Source: Bacillota bacterium
GTDB taxonomy: Bacteria > Bacillota > Clostridia > Oscillospirales > Ethanoligenentaceae
Reading direction: 5' to 3'
NCBI GenBank assembly: GCA_023391535.1
Contig: JAEWAU010000053.1
Location: 1-57,935, forward strand
Length of the DNA: 57,935 bases
The notes beneath the pieces are model-generated. The model was not told the origin of the DNA, did no database searches, and saw only the letters and a list, made by a program, of their open reading frames with translations. Positions 42,550-49,965 of the stretch are shown piece by piece (positions within the stretch are counted from its first letter, which is position 1; the number at the start of each line of letters is the position of its first letter). Position numbers and translations under genes: made by a program.

Positions 42550-43542
42550 TTATGCGTCCGCTTCCGTGTCCGCTCCTCCCGCGGGAAGAGCCGCCTCCTC
42601 CGGCGGGAGCGTTTCCTCCGGCGGGGGCGTTTCTTCCGTTTGCGCGGCTTTAGGCGCCGGGCGCTTTTTCAGCCCCGCCGTGAACACGCCTGCCAGAATG
42701 AGCAGCGTGCCTCCCACGCCCATGGGCGTAACCGGCTCGCCCAGCAGCAGCGCGGCCGCCGCCATGGTGATGAACGGGCTGAAATAGATGTAGTTGTTGG
42801 TGGTGACGACGCCGAGCGCGCGCACCGCCGCGTTCCACACCGCATAGCACGCGCCGCTGCCCAGCACGCCCAGAAACAGGAACCCGCCCGCCACCTCGGG
42901 GCGCAGGAACGCCGCCCACGGCACCGCGCGGTGCTTAAGCAGCAGCAGGGGCGCCGTGGTGAGCACCGCGTAGAACAGCACGCGGCGCGTGAGAAACAGC
43001 GAATCGAACCGCCTGAGCGCGTGCCCGAGCAGCACGGAATACACGGCCCAGCTCAGCGCCGCTCCGATGCACAGCAGGTCCCCCGCCGGGCGCAGCCGCA
43101 GCACCACGGAGCCGTTGAACACCACGAGCGCCACGCCCGCGAACGCCGCGGCGGAGCCGCCGAGCAGCGCGGCGGTGATCTTTTCGCGCGTGAAAAAGTG
43201 GGCCAGCAGCGCCGTGAGGATGGGCGCAGCCGAAAGCAGAATACTCACGTGCGAGGCGTAGGTGACCGTGAGCGCCGAATTTTCAAATACGAAGTACAGC
43301 GTTACGCCCGTAACGGCCAGCAACAGGAACAGCAGCTCGTCGCGCAGCTCCGTTTTGCGGCGTTTATGGCTCAGCGCCAGCATCGTGAAATAGGCGATCA
43401 GGAACCGGGTCTCCATCACCTGCACGGTGGAAAAATCCCGCAGCAGCACCTTGCTGGTGATGAACGTGGTGCCCCAAACCAAGATGGCGCCCACCGCGAG
43501 CAGATGCCCCCGCAGCCGCCCGCGCGTTTCCGTTCCCCGCAT
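42550..43542 (-). CDS. DMT superfamily transporter (EamA family)
   Basis: A 330-residue membrane protein with ten predicted helices in two EamA repeats (VWGTTFITSKVLLRD near residue 22; ALSWAVYSVLLGHAL near residue 165). Such proteins export metabolites; the substrate is not predictable. The last 40 residues form a Pro/Glu-rich cytoplasmic tail. It converges on the sirtuin gene with only eight bases between stop codons. ATG 43542 follows AAAGGGGTGG. Confidence 0.9.
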   Translation of the reverse strand: MRGTETRGRLRGHLLAVGAILVWGTTFITSKVLLRDFSTVQVMETRFLIAYFTMLALSHKRRKTELRDELLFLLLAVTGVTLYFVFENSALTVTYASHVSILLSAAPILTALLAHFFTREKITAALLGGSAAAFAGVALVVFNGSVVLRLRPAGDLLCIGAALSWAVYSVLLGHALRRFDSLFLTRRVLFYAVLTTAPLLLLKHRAVPWAAFLRPEVAGGFLFLGVLGSGACYAVWNAAVRALGVVTTNNYIYFSPFITMAAAALLLGEPVTPMGVGGTLLILAGVFTAGLKKRPAPKAAQTEETPPPEETLPPEEAALPAGGADTEADA

Positions 43543-43907
43543 TTCTCCACCCCTTTTTCACAGGCTCAACCCGTTCAGTATACCACAAGGCGGCGCGGCG
43601 CGCCAGCCGCGCCGCGCGCACTTTCTGCCTACGTTTTGCCTGCATTTTTTTACCTGTTTGTAACCAAGGCGGCCGGCTTTTCCCGTATAATAGACGCATG
43701 GTTATATTGGTCTTTTTACGTTTTGCCGCGCTTTTCCGCTAAAATCCGACTCCGCGCGCCTTTTTTGGCATACCCGGTAAAGTTTGAACTGTTCCGGAAC
43801 GTTTCGCCTTTCCGCAGAAGGCGCACAGGCGAAACGTCCGCTTCTTTCAAACGAAAAGGGATCTGCGGCCGCGCGCGGACCTGACAGAAAGTGAGCCCTT
43901 TTCCGCT
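43543..43907. other. Intergenic region upstream of the polysaccharide deacetylase gene
   Basis: This 365-base gap contains a 10-bp GC hairpin (43590-43615), a possible -10 box TATAAT at 43686-43691 on the plus strand without a clear -35 box, and cruciform copy B (43772-43852). No gene is seen. Confidence 0.65.
43772..43852. repeat. Nested cruciform repeat, copy B
   Basis: Outer arms GTTTGAA (43772-43778) and TTCAAAC (43846-43852) enclose ACGTTTCGCC (43799-43808) and GGCGAAACGT (43828-43837), a perfect 10-bp inner stem. The core from 43801 to 43835 matches copy A (33887-33921) in 29 of 35 bases with no gaps. Confidence 0.85.
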
Positions 43908-44807
43908 ATGCGTCTGAAAAAACAAGTCATTCCCCTCGCCATCCTCACCGTCGCCTGCCTGGTAGGCGGCGGAATCGGCATCTCCGCATTGGTGCACGCC
44001 CATGTTTCCGCGCCCGCGGGCGCGCACCACAGCCGGGGCAGCTCCGAAACGCCGGAGGGCTCCGCTTCCCGGACGCCCTCCCAAACTTCTTCGGATACGG
44101 GCTCGTCCGCGGCGGATGCGTCCGCCGCTTCCGGCGGCAAAATCGCCTACCTGACGTTCGACGACGGCCCCTCGGAGTACACTCCCACCCTCCTCGGCAT
44201 TCTGCAGAAGGAAAACATCAAGGCCACGTTTTTCATCACCTTCGTGGGGCACGATTCGGCGCAGAAGCGCGCCTGGCTCAGCGAGGAGGCTGCCGACGGA
44301 GAAACGATGGGCGTGCACAGCTGGACGCACAACTACAAAAAGATTTACGCGAGCGCGGAGGCGTTCCGCTACGACTACGCGACGATGCGGCAGATTATGA
44401 TCGACACCACGGGCATCGTGCCGCAGGTGTGCCGTTTCCCGGGCGGCACGGGCAACACCGTTTCCATCACGGCTTCGCACGGGAAAGTTTTCATGCCCAC
44501 GGCGGTATCCATCGCCGAAGGCCTGGGGCTCAAGCCGTTCGACTGGAACGCCGGCGGCGAGGACGCGGAGCTGCCCTACCCCACCTCCGCGCAGTTCGTG
44601 CGGGACATTCTGCGCGACGCGAAGGGCAAAACGCGGATCGTCATCCTGATGCACGACAGCCACCTGTTTTCGGTACAGGCCGTACCGGAACTGGTGAGCG
44701 CCCTGCGCGCGCAGGGCTACGGCTTCGGCGTGCTCACGGCCTCCACGCCCTCCATGCGGGAGCCTTACGCCGCCAAAAGCGCACGTTCCTCGAAGATCAA
44801 AGGCTGA
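43908..44807 (+). CDS. Polysaccharide deacetylase (CE4/NodB domain), membrane-anchored
   Basis: A 299-residue protein with an N-terminal signal anchor (residues 7-29), a Ser/Thr/Ala-rich linker (40-75), and a NodB domain with motif 1 TFDDGPS, motif 2 HSWTH, motif 3 RFPGG and LMHDS near the end. CE4 enzymes deacetylate peptidoglycan or other N-acetylated glycans outside the cell. It has the size of Firmicute peptidoglycan deacetylases. It is transcribed towards the GNAT gene 31 bases downstream. Confidence 0.92.
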   Translation: MRLKKQVIPLAILTVACLVGGGIGISALVHAHVSAPAGAHHSRGSSETPEGSASRTPSQTSSDTGSSAADASAASGGKIAYLTFDDGPSEYTPTLLGILQKENIKATFFITFVGHDSAQKRAWLSEEAADGETMGVHSWTHNYKKIYASAEAFRYDYATMRQIMIDTTGIVPQVCRFPGGTGNTVSITASHGKVFMPTAVSIAEGLGLKPFDWNAGGEDAELPYPTSAQFVRDILRDAKGKTRIVILMHDSHLFSVQAVPELVSALRAQGYGFGVLTASTPSMREPYAAKSARSSKIKG

Positions 44808-44838
44808 GGCGCACGGCAAAACGGGGAGGAATCCGCAC

Positions 44839-45387
44839 ATGGAGATATTGGAAACGGAGCGGCTCATTCTGCGGGGCTTTCGCCAAAGCGACCTCGACGA
44901 TCTGTTCGCCTACGCGCAGAACCCCGCCGTGGGGCCCGCCGCGGGCTGGAAGCCTCACGAAAGCCGGGAGGAATCCCGGCGCATACTCGATATGTTCATG
45001 GAACAGGGCGACGTGTGGGCGCTGGAATACCGCGCGAGCGGCCATGTAATCGGCTCGCTCGGCCTGCACCGCGACCCCAAGCGCCCCGGCGCGAACGCCC
45101 GCATGCTCGGCTACGTGCTGGCGCAGGAGCACTGGGGGCAGGGCTTGATGACGGAGGCTGCGCGGCGCGCGGTGCGCTACGCCTTCGAGGTGTTGGGCGT
45201 GGAAGTGCTTTCGGTGTACCGCTTCCCGTTCAACGGCCGCTCGGCGCGCGTCATCGAAAAATGCGGCTTCGTGCCCGAGGGGACGCTGCGCCGTTCCTAC
45301 AGGCGTTACGACGGCGCGGTGCTCGACGAGCAGCTCTATTCCCTGCTGCGCGAGGAATATTTCGCCGCGCAGGGAAGGAACGCCTGA
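44839..45387 (+). CDS. GNAT acetyltransferase, RimJ/RimL-like
   Basis: A 182-residue GNAT protein: METERLILR-type start (LETERLILRGF), acetyl-CoA loop in EHWGQGLMTEAARRAV, and NGRSARVIEKCGFVPEG at the C-terminal end of the fold. It may acetylate a ribosomal protein N-terminus, an amino sugar or an antibiotic; the sequence does not decide. The ribosome site GGGGAGGA precedes ATG 44839. Confidence 0.88.
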   Translation: MEILETERLILRGFRQSDLDDLFAYAQNPAVGPAAGWKPHESREESRRILDMFMEQGDVWALEYRASGHVIGSLGLHRDPKRPGANARMLGYVLAQEHWGQGLMTEAARRAVRYAFEVLGVEVLSVYRFPFNGRSARVIEKCGFVPEGTLRRSYRRYDGAVLDEQLYSLLREEYFAAQGRNA

Positions 45388-45402
45388 GTGGGAACGATGT
45401 GG

Positions 45403-45425
45403 GCGGGAACGCGGAGCGTTCCCGC
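45403..45425 (+). repeat. Strong hairpin after the GNAT gene
   Basis: GCGGGAACGC and GCGTTCCCGC form a perfect 10-bp stem with a GGA loop, 15 bases beyond the stop codon. No T-run follows, so it may be an mRNA 3' stabilising hairpin or a factor-dependent end, not a classical intrinsic terminator. Confidence 0.6.
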
Positions 45426-45463
45426 TCCCCGGCCGCCCGGGTATGCCCGCCTTTTCGTGCAAC

Positions 45464-45492
45464 TTGACAACTTTCGTGAAGAGCGTTATGAT
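45464..45492 (+). promoter_or_regulatory. Sigma-A promoter of the LacI-family gene
   Basis: TTGACA (45464-45469) and TATGAT (45487-45492) with a 17-base spacer. The predicted start near 45499 lies just before the operator at 45504-45517. Confidence 0.85.
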
Positions 45493-45503
45493 ACGTCTTA
45501 TAG

Positions 45504-45517
45504 GATGAACGTTAAAC
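45504..45517. promoter_or_regulatory. LacI-type operator O1 (autoregulatory)
   Basis: GATGAACGTTAAAC matches the palindrome GTTTAACGTTAAAC at 12 of 14 positions and covers the transcription start region of the regulator's own gene, where binding would block initiation. Confidence 0.75.
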
Positions 45518-45589
45518 GTAAGTGATTTTCCGCGTTTCCGGCGGCTCCGTCCGGGCGGGTATCCCCATTCGGAAGAACAGAGGGATCAT

Positions 45590-46612
45590 ATGAACACGAT
45601 CAAGGATATTGCGAAAAAGGCAAACGTCAGCGTCACCACCGTCAGCAACGTAATCCACTCCAATTACGCTCACGTTTCGCAGGAAACCGTGGATAAAATC
45701 AAGAGCATCATCGAAGAGAGCCACTATGTCCCCAACATGTCCGCCCGGTCGCTCGTGAACAATTCCTCGCGCATCATCGGGGTCATCAATCACCTGATTC
45801 CCAGCCAGCAGGAGAGCTTTCTGCAGGACCCGTTCCACACGGCGTCCATCGGCGGTATCGAAAAGGAGCTCAGCGACAGCGGCTATTTCCTCATGTTGCG
45901 CACCGTGAGCAATGCGAACGATCTGTTTTCGCTGATGAAGAACTGGAGCCTGGACGGGCTGATTTTCGTGGGCCTGTTCCGGGACGCGTTCTACCAGATG
46001 CTGATGGACCTGCGCATCCCCGTGGTGCTCATCGACAGCTACATCGACGACGATTCCATCCTCTCCGTGGGTTTGGAAGATAAAAAGGGCGCCTATCTGG
46101 CCACCAAATATCTGCTGGAAAAAGGGCATCGGAAGATCGCGTTCGCCTCGCCCAAAATCCGCGCCGGCGGCGTGCTGAGCCAGCGCCTCGAAGGCTACAA
46201 GCAGGCGTTGCGCGAGGCGGGCGTCCGCTTTGAGCGCCGAAGCGTTCTGGAAAGCGAGATGACCATCGAGGCCTCCATGGATCTGGGGCGGCGCATCGCT
46301 GCGCAGCCGGACTTCACGGCCGTTTTCGCCACGGCCGATTCGCTGGCGGCCGGTATCCTCGCGGGCCTGCGGGAGGCCGGGCGGCGGGTCCCGGAGGACG
46401 TTTCGGTGGTGGGCTTCGACGATCTCAGCCTCAGCCTGCTCACCACGCCGCGCCTCACCACCATCCATCAGGACGCGGTGGAAAAGGGACGCATCGCCGC
46501 CCACATGATGATCGGCCACCTGAAGGGCACCGAAGGCATGGAGAAAAAAGTGGTGCTGCCCGTGCGGCTGGTCGAGCGCGAAAGCGTTTGCCCCCCGTTC
46601 GCGGGAAAATAA
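45590..46612 (+). CDS. LacI/GalR-family transcriptional regulator
   Basis: A 340-residue regulator: helix-turn-helix at residues 4-23 (IKDIAKKANVSVTTVSNVI), hinge helix (VPNMSARSLVNNSSRIIGV), then a periplasmic-binding-protein-like effector domain (SVVGFDDLSLSLLTTPRLTTI). The central-CpG palindrome found at five places in this locus is of the size and symmetry LacI-family dimers bind, with one copy at this gene's own promoter. The effector is presumably a glycan-derived sugar. It is convergent with the F5/8-type gene. Confidence 0.93.
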   Translation: MNTIKDIAKKANVSVTTVSNVIHSNYAHVSQETVDKIKSIIEESHYVPNMSARSLVNNSSRIIGVINHLIPSQQESFLQDPFHTASIGGIEKELSDSGYFLMLRTVSNANDLFSLMKNWSLDGLIFVGLFRDAFYQMLMDLRIPVVLIDSYIDDDSILSVGLEDKKGAYLATKYLLEKGHRKIAFASPKIRAGGVLSQRLEGYKQALREAGVRFERRSVLESEMTIEASMDLGRRIAAQPDFTAVFATADSLAAGILAGLREAGRRVPEDVSVVGFDDLSLSLLTTPRLTTIHQDAVEKGRIAAHMMIGHLKGTEGMEKKVVLPVRLVERESVCPPFAGK

Positions 46613-46632
46613 GCAAAGAAAAAACAACGTGT

Positions 46633-46667
46633 AAAAACCGGCTGCGGGAAGACCCGCGGCCGGTTTT
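46633..46667. terminator. Bidirectional terminator between the LacI gene and the F5/8-type gene
   Basis: AAAACCGGC-T-GCGGG pairs with CCCGC-G-GCCGGTTTT around an AAGA loop. A runs on one side and T runs on the other allow it to work for both converging genes. Confidence 0.85.
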
Positions 46668-46713
46668 CTGCGTATGTGCGCACGGCGTGCGCGGCGCGCC
46701 GCCGTTCACGCCG

Positions 46714-47340
46714 CTACTTCCCGGGGCCGTAAATTTCCACTTCGGCTGCCTGGCCGCCCGTGGCCTGCGTGTTCGCGGTGAAGATCAGCTTGACATACCG
46801 GGTTTTCGCGCCGGAGGGAAGCTTGATATCCGCCAGGTTCCCGCTCTCCGGGTCGAAGGCATAAGTCGCCTTCGCCACCAGCGTCGTAAAGGTCTGGCGG
46901 TCGCCGCTGCCCTGAATTTCGATATCCTGCGTCCGCTTGCTCCATACGGAGGCCGGGTTGAGCTTGATGCGGATGGCGGTAACAGCATACGCCTGGCCGA
47001 GATCCACGGTCAGCTCGTCGGGGTAGGATTTGGGCGCCCCCTCCCAATAGCTCGTATCCTTGCCGTCGGTCGCGTTTTTGGGGATGTAAACCTGCGTGTA
47101 GCCGTTGCACTGAACCGGCTTGTTCAGCGCGAGGTTGACGCCCGCGGGCGTCGGCGCCGCTTTGCCGGAAAGCTGCTTAAAACGGTCGGGCGTGGAGGCC
47201 GAAGTCTGGTTCGGCGTCTGCACCACGGTGAGGCTGTTCGGAACGACGCGGTTTTTCACCGCCGCGGTAAGATAGCCGATAAAGCACAGCGCGAGCACCA
47301 GCACGGCCGCCGGAACGGCGAGCTGCAGTCTTTTCACCAT
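46714..47340 (-). CDS. Membrane-anchored F5/8 type C (discoidin/CBM32-like) carbohydrate-binding protein
   Basis: A 208-residue protein with an N-terminal membrane helix (residues 6-26), a Thr/Ser-rich linker, and from residue 65 a discoidin-type jelly roll: NLALNKPV start, NATDGKDTSYWEG, LTVDLGQAYAVTAIRIKLNP, and closing RYVKLIFTANTQATGGQAAEVEIYG. Such modules bind galactosides, glucosides or other glycans. No catalytic domain is attached. ATG 47340 has AAGGATGG at eight bases; an ATG at 47352 overlaps that site. It follows the beta-helix gene by 66 bases and is probably co-transcribed. Confidence 0.85.
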   Translation of the reverse strand: MVKRLQLAVPAAVLVLALCFIGYLTAAVKNRVVPNSLTVVQTPNQTSASTPDRFKQLSGKAAPTPAGVNLALNKPVQCNGYTQVYIPKNATDGKDTSYWEGAPKSYPDELTVDLGQAYAVTAIRIKLNPASVWSKRTQDIEIQGSGDRQTFTTLVAKATYAFDPESGNLADIKLPSGAKTRYVKLIFTANTQATGGQAAEVEIYGPGK

Positions 47341-47406
47341 AATCAAGACCATCCTTTTTTCTGAAAATGAAGTCCGTCCGCCCTTCCGCGCGTCTGCGCG
47401 TTTCGC

Positions 47407-48927
47407 TTATTGGAAGGAGACGTTCTTCACATAGTTGTTGAGTAGGAACTTTCCGGCGGACGCCGAGGTGATTTTTTTGCCGAGGATCGAGAGATTGCGG
47501 ACGGTAACGCCCTCCACGGTGTGGGTAGCGTCGTAGCCTTCGATGCGCGACGGGCAGAATTTGCCGCCCAGCACGTTCACGTTTTCAATGGTGACGTCGC
47601 GGATGTTGCCGCGTTCCTGTGTGGAGGACCACTGCGAGAACAGCACGCCGATATCGATGAGCTGGTTGTTGGCGCCCGCGTCGCCGCCGCCCATCTGCGC
47701 GTTTTCCACCGTAACTCCGTTATAATGGATATTCTGGATCAGGCAGTCGTCGCTGTTGTGGATGCCGATGACCGGCTTGTGGAAGTTGTTCACCACGTCG
47801 ATGCCGTCGAAATTGACGTCCATGATCGTGGAATCCGCTTCCTGCCCCTTGTTGGTTTCATAGCCGATTTCGCACGACTGGGCAAGGTCGGTCCACACCA
47901 TCATGTTTTTGAAGTTGATGCCCACGCTGTCGGACCCGTAGTTTTTAACCACCAGGCTGTCGTCCCAGGTGCGCACGAACGAGTCGGAAACCATCACGTT
48001 CTGGCAGGATTGCAGCGAGATGCCGTCGCCGTTGGGGCGCGCCGAAACGATCTTGATGTTCTTCACCGTCACGCCCGAGGATTCGTAGGCCTGAAAAGTC
48101 CACGCGTTGGGGTCGAGCAGCAAAATGCCCTCCACGTTGACGTTCGAATCCTGCTCGAGATCGAGCGGAATGCGCGCAGAACCCGAAACCATCCAGCCGT
48201 CGTACTTGCTGCCGTCGATGATGCCGCGCCCGCGGATGGTGACGTTCTGGGCCTTGCTCGCGATGACGGTGCCATGCACCACCGCGCCGCCCGCTATGTA
48301 GAGTGTCTGCCCGCTCTGCACGTTGATGGTGTCGATGTTCCATTCGCCGGGGCCGACGTACAGGACGTTCGGGTCGTTTTTATCCGGCACGTTCGTTTCC
48401 GGCGGGTTGGCGAACAGATGCAGGGCGTGCTCCGGCGAGCCGTTGAACTGAAGCGTATAATCTCCGGATTTCGTGAGGTCGAACGTCACGGTGCGGCCGT
48501 TTATATGCGTGGAAATTTTTTCGGCGAGGGGCGAGAGCGCGCAGCTCTTTACGTCGAACGGCATGGTGACGGCGACGCGCACCTTGCCCTGAAAATCGAA
48601 ATAGGCCACGGGCGTGGAGGAAAGCTCCGGCTTGCCCGAAGCCACCCAGGTATGCCCGTTGTTCACGGCCGTGTCGTATACGAACAGCGGCCTGCCATCC
48701 ACGGTGACGGATGCGTTTTTCGAGGTTTTCATAGTTTTGGGCCCGTCGTACAGCACCACCTTCGTGTGGGCGAAGGACGAAGCCTCGCGCAGGATGGGAA
48801 CCGCGAGGAACGCCGCGGCCGCCACTGCCGCGGCCGCGAGCACGGACAGGATTGCGGCGGCGGCGGTAAAGCCCCGCCTGTGCGGACGTACCGGGGCCTG
48901 CCCCGGCTGCTCTTGCAGCGTTTGCAT
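47407..48927 (-). CDS. Right-handed beta-helix glycosidase-like protein (GH-N clan related, GH28/GH49-like)
   Basis: A 506-residue protein with a signal anchor (residues 19-46), an N-terminal beta-sandwich (VYDTAVNNGHTW, GKVRVAVT), and a parallel beta-helix from about residue 190 (GQTLYIAGGAVVHGTV, NVTIRGRGIIDGS). Three aspartates, D301 in NGDG and D322/D323 in WDDSLVVK, have the 21/22 spacing of the GH28 catalytic triad, but the GH28 histidine is not found. The sandwich-plus-helix layout recalls GH49 dextranases. Substrate therefore uncertain; neighbouring GH65 genes hint at an alpha-glucoside. ATG 48927 follows AAAGGG. Confidence 0.78.
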   Translation of the reverse strand: MQTLQEQPGQAPVRPHRRGFTAAAAILSVLAAAAVAAAAFLAVPILREASSFAHTKVVLYDGPKTMKTSKNASVTVDGRPLFVYDTAVNNGHTWVASGKPELSSTPVAYFDFQGKVRVAVTMPFDVKSCALSPLAEKISTHINGRTVTFDLTKSGDYTLQFNGSPEHALHLFANPPETNVPDKNDPNVLYVGPGEWNIDTINVQSGQTLYIAGGAVVHGTVIASKAQNVTIRGRGIIDGSKYDGWMVSGSARIPLDLEQDSNVNVEGILLLDPNAWTFQAYESSGVTVKNIKIVSARPNGDGISLQSCQNVMVSDSFVRTWDDSLVVKNYGSDSVGINFKNMMVWTDLAQSCEIGYETNKGQEADSTIMDVNFDGIDVVNNFHKPVIGIHNSDDCLIQNIHYNGVTVENAQMGGGDAGANNQLIDIGVLFSQWSSTQERGNIRDVTIENVNVLGGKFCPSRIEGYDATHTVEGVTVRNLSILGKKITSASAGKFLLNNYVKNVSFQ

Positions 48928-49088
48928 CAGCAAAACACCCTTTCTGGTCGTTTGGTTTGCGGTATCTCCGGCCCGCGCCCGAACGGGCGCGCATGCCGCC
49001 GGGTTTCTCTTCAAAATATCCGGTAGGGAGAAACTTCAGAAAGCTTCAGGAGGCTTCGGAATGCCCGGTATACGCCCGGAAGCGCATC

Positions 49089-49102
49089 GTTTAACGTTAA
49101 AC
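49089..49102. promoter_or_regulatory. LacI-type operator O2 (perfect palindrome)
   Basis: GTTTAACGTTAAAC, a perfect 14-bp dyad, in the leader of the beta-helix gene about 160 bases before its start codon. It also overlaps a weak minus-strand -10 box (TAAGTT at 49100-49105, with TTGCCG at 49123-49128). It could act as a roadblock to the stronger promoter at 49200 or directly on the weak one. Confidence 0.8.
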
Positions 49103-49199
49103 TTATTCCGCACAGAAAAAGACGGCAAAGAATGAGATTGTTTTTTTGCGCAAAGCGCCGCAAACAAGGCCCCATTCCGCCCGGCCGTCCGACGCTGTT

Positions 49200-49228
49200 A
49201 TTATAGCATGGGAATACGGGCTGTGCAA
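49200..49228 (-). promoter_or_regulatory. Promoter of the beta-helix gene operon
   Basis: TTGCAC (49223-49228) and a perfect TATAAT (49200-49205) with a 17-base spacer on the minus strand. Confidence 0.7.
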
Positions 49229-49388
49229 TACATCGTAAAAATAAAATTGAAATATAAATTTTCTATGGGAATCGTACAAAGGCTGAGATGCTCCGGATGC
49301 AGACAAAATGCCGTGCCGTCCCCGCTCGCGGCCTGTGCGCCCCGCCTTTTCTCCCCCCGGCTTTCCGCAAAAATTTTGTGCGAAGCCG

Positions 49389-49417
49389 TTGACAAACCGA
49401 ACATGCGATGCTATTCT
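49389..49417 (+). promoter_or_regulatory. Promoter towards the wall-anchored binding protein gene
   Basis: TTGACA (49389-49394) and TATTCT (49412-49417) with a 17-base spacer; the predicted start at about 49424 abuts operator O3. Confidence 0.75.
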
Positions 49418-49424
49418 GTAATCG

Positions 49425-49438
49425 GTTTAGCGTTAAAC
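49425..49438. promoter_or_regulatory. LacI-type operator O3
   Basis: GTTTAGCGTTAAAC, 13 of 14 matches to the palindrome, exactly at the predicted transcription start of the plus-strand promoter. Confidence 0.8.
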
Positions 49439-49567
49439 TTATCTTGAATCCGGCGTCCATTTATCCTTATTGCACAGATACGCCCCCTATCCGCCGCGTT
49501 CGCCAGCCAAATTCCGATTGGCCGTTTTCTACGGCGAATCGAAAACCCGTTTTCGCAGGCCTACTTT

Positions 49568-49581
49568 GTTTTACGTTAAAC
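49568..49581. promoter_or_regulatory. LacI-type operator O4
   Basis: GTTTTACGTTAAAC, 13 of 14 matches, 143 bases beyond O3. It overlaps a possible second promoter (TTGTTT with TATGAT at 49587-49592, only 15 bases apart). With O2 and O3 it could support looping. Confidence 0.75.
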
Positions 49582-49918
49582 TTTGTTATGATTTTCTCAT
49601 TTTCTTATTTTGTCGTACCCATTCGACACCGTTCCCGTGAAAAGTCCGGCGCCAAGCCCGCCGAAGAGCGGAAAACCGAGCCGAACGCCTGTTTGATTCT
49701 CCGGCGAAAAAGCATCTTCAGCCATTCCATGAAAGAGCAGCGGCGGGTTTTGTTCGCTTTTTTTCGAAGAATCGCATCCTTCCCCGCGCAGCCCTTCGGG
49801 GCTTCCACTTCGGGAACCGCAGCAAGGCGGCAATTTCAAATGGACTGCGTTTGAAGTTTCCCGGTCCTGAGCGAATTGCGGAAAACCGCCCGAGCTGCCG
49901 TGCCATACATCGTCCATT

Positions 49919-49954
49919 TATCGTCAACCGTATCGTCAACCGTATCATCAACAG
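49919..49954 (+). repeat. Three tandem 12-bp repeats before the anchored protein's ribosome site
   Basis: Units TATCGTCAACCG, TATCGTCAACCG and TATCATCAACAG follow each other without gaps and end at the AGGAGG of the next gene. The last unit has two changes. Confidence 0.88.
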
Positions 49955-49965
49955 GAGGATTGAAC

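Larger units (their letters stand above)
48928..49965. other. One-kilobase regulatory region with divergent promoters and three operators
   Basis: No convincing gene lies here on either strand. It holds a minus-strand promoter (49200-49228) for the beta-helix gene, a plus-strand promoter (49389-49417), operators at 49089, 49425 and 49568, a UUCG-loop hairpin (49790-49803) and a 12-bp triple repeat (49919-49954). About 530 bases separate the plus-strand promoter from the next start codon. Local base composition is more AT-rich than its surroundings. Confidence 0.75.

Noticed and set aside
45403..45425. An intrinsic terminator after the GNAT gene.
   Set aside because: The stem is perfect but no T-run follows, so it was listed only as a hairpin.
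49408..49854. A 148-codon plus-strand frame after operator O3.
   Set aside because: No ribosome site, no recognisable domain, and the start lies upstream of the operator and predicted transcription start.
49919..49954. A CRISPR-like array.
   Set aside because: Units are 12 bases with no spacers; it is a simple tandem repeat.
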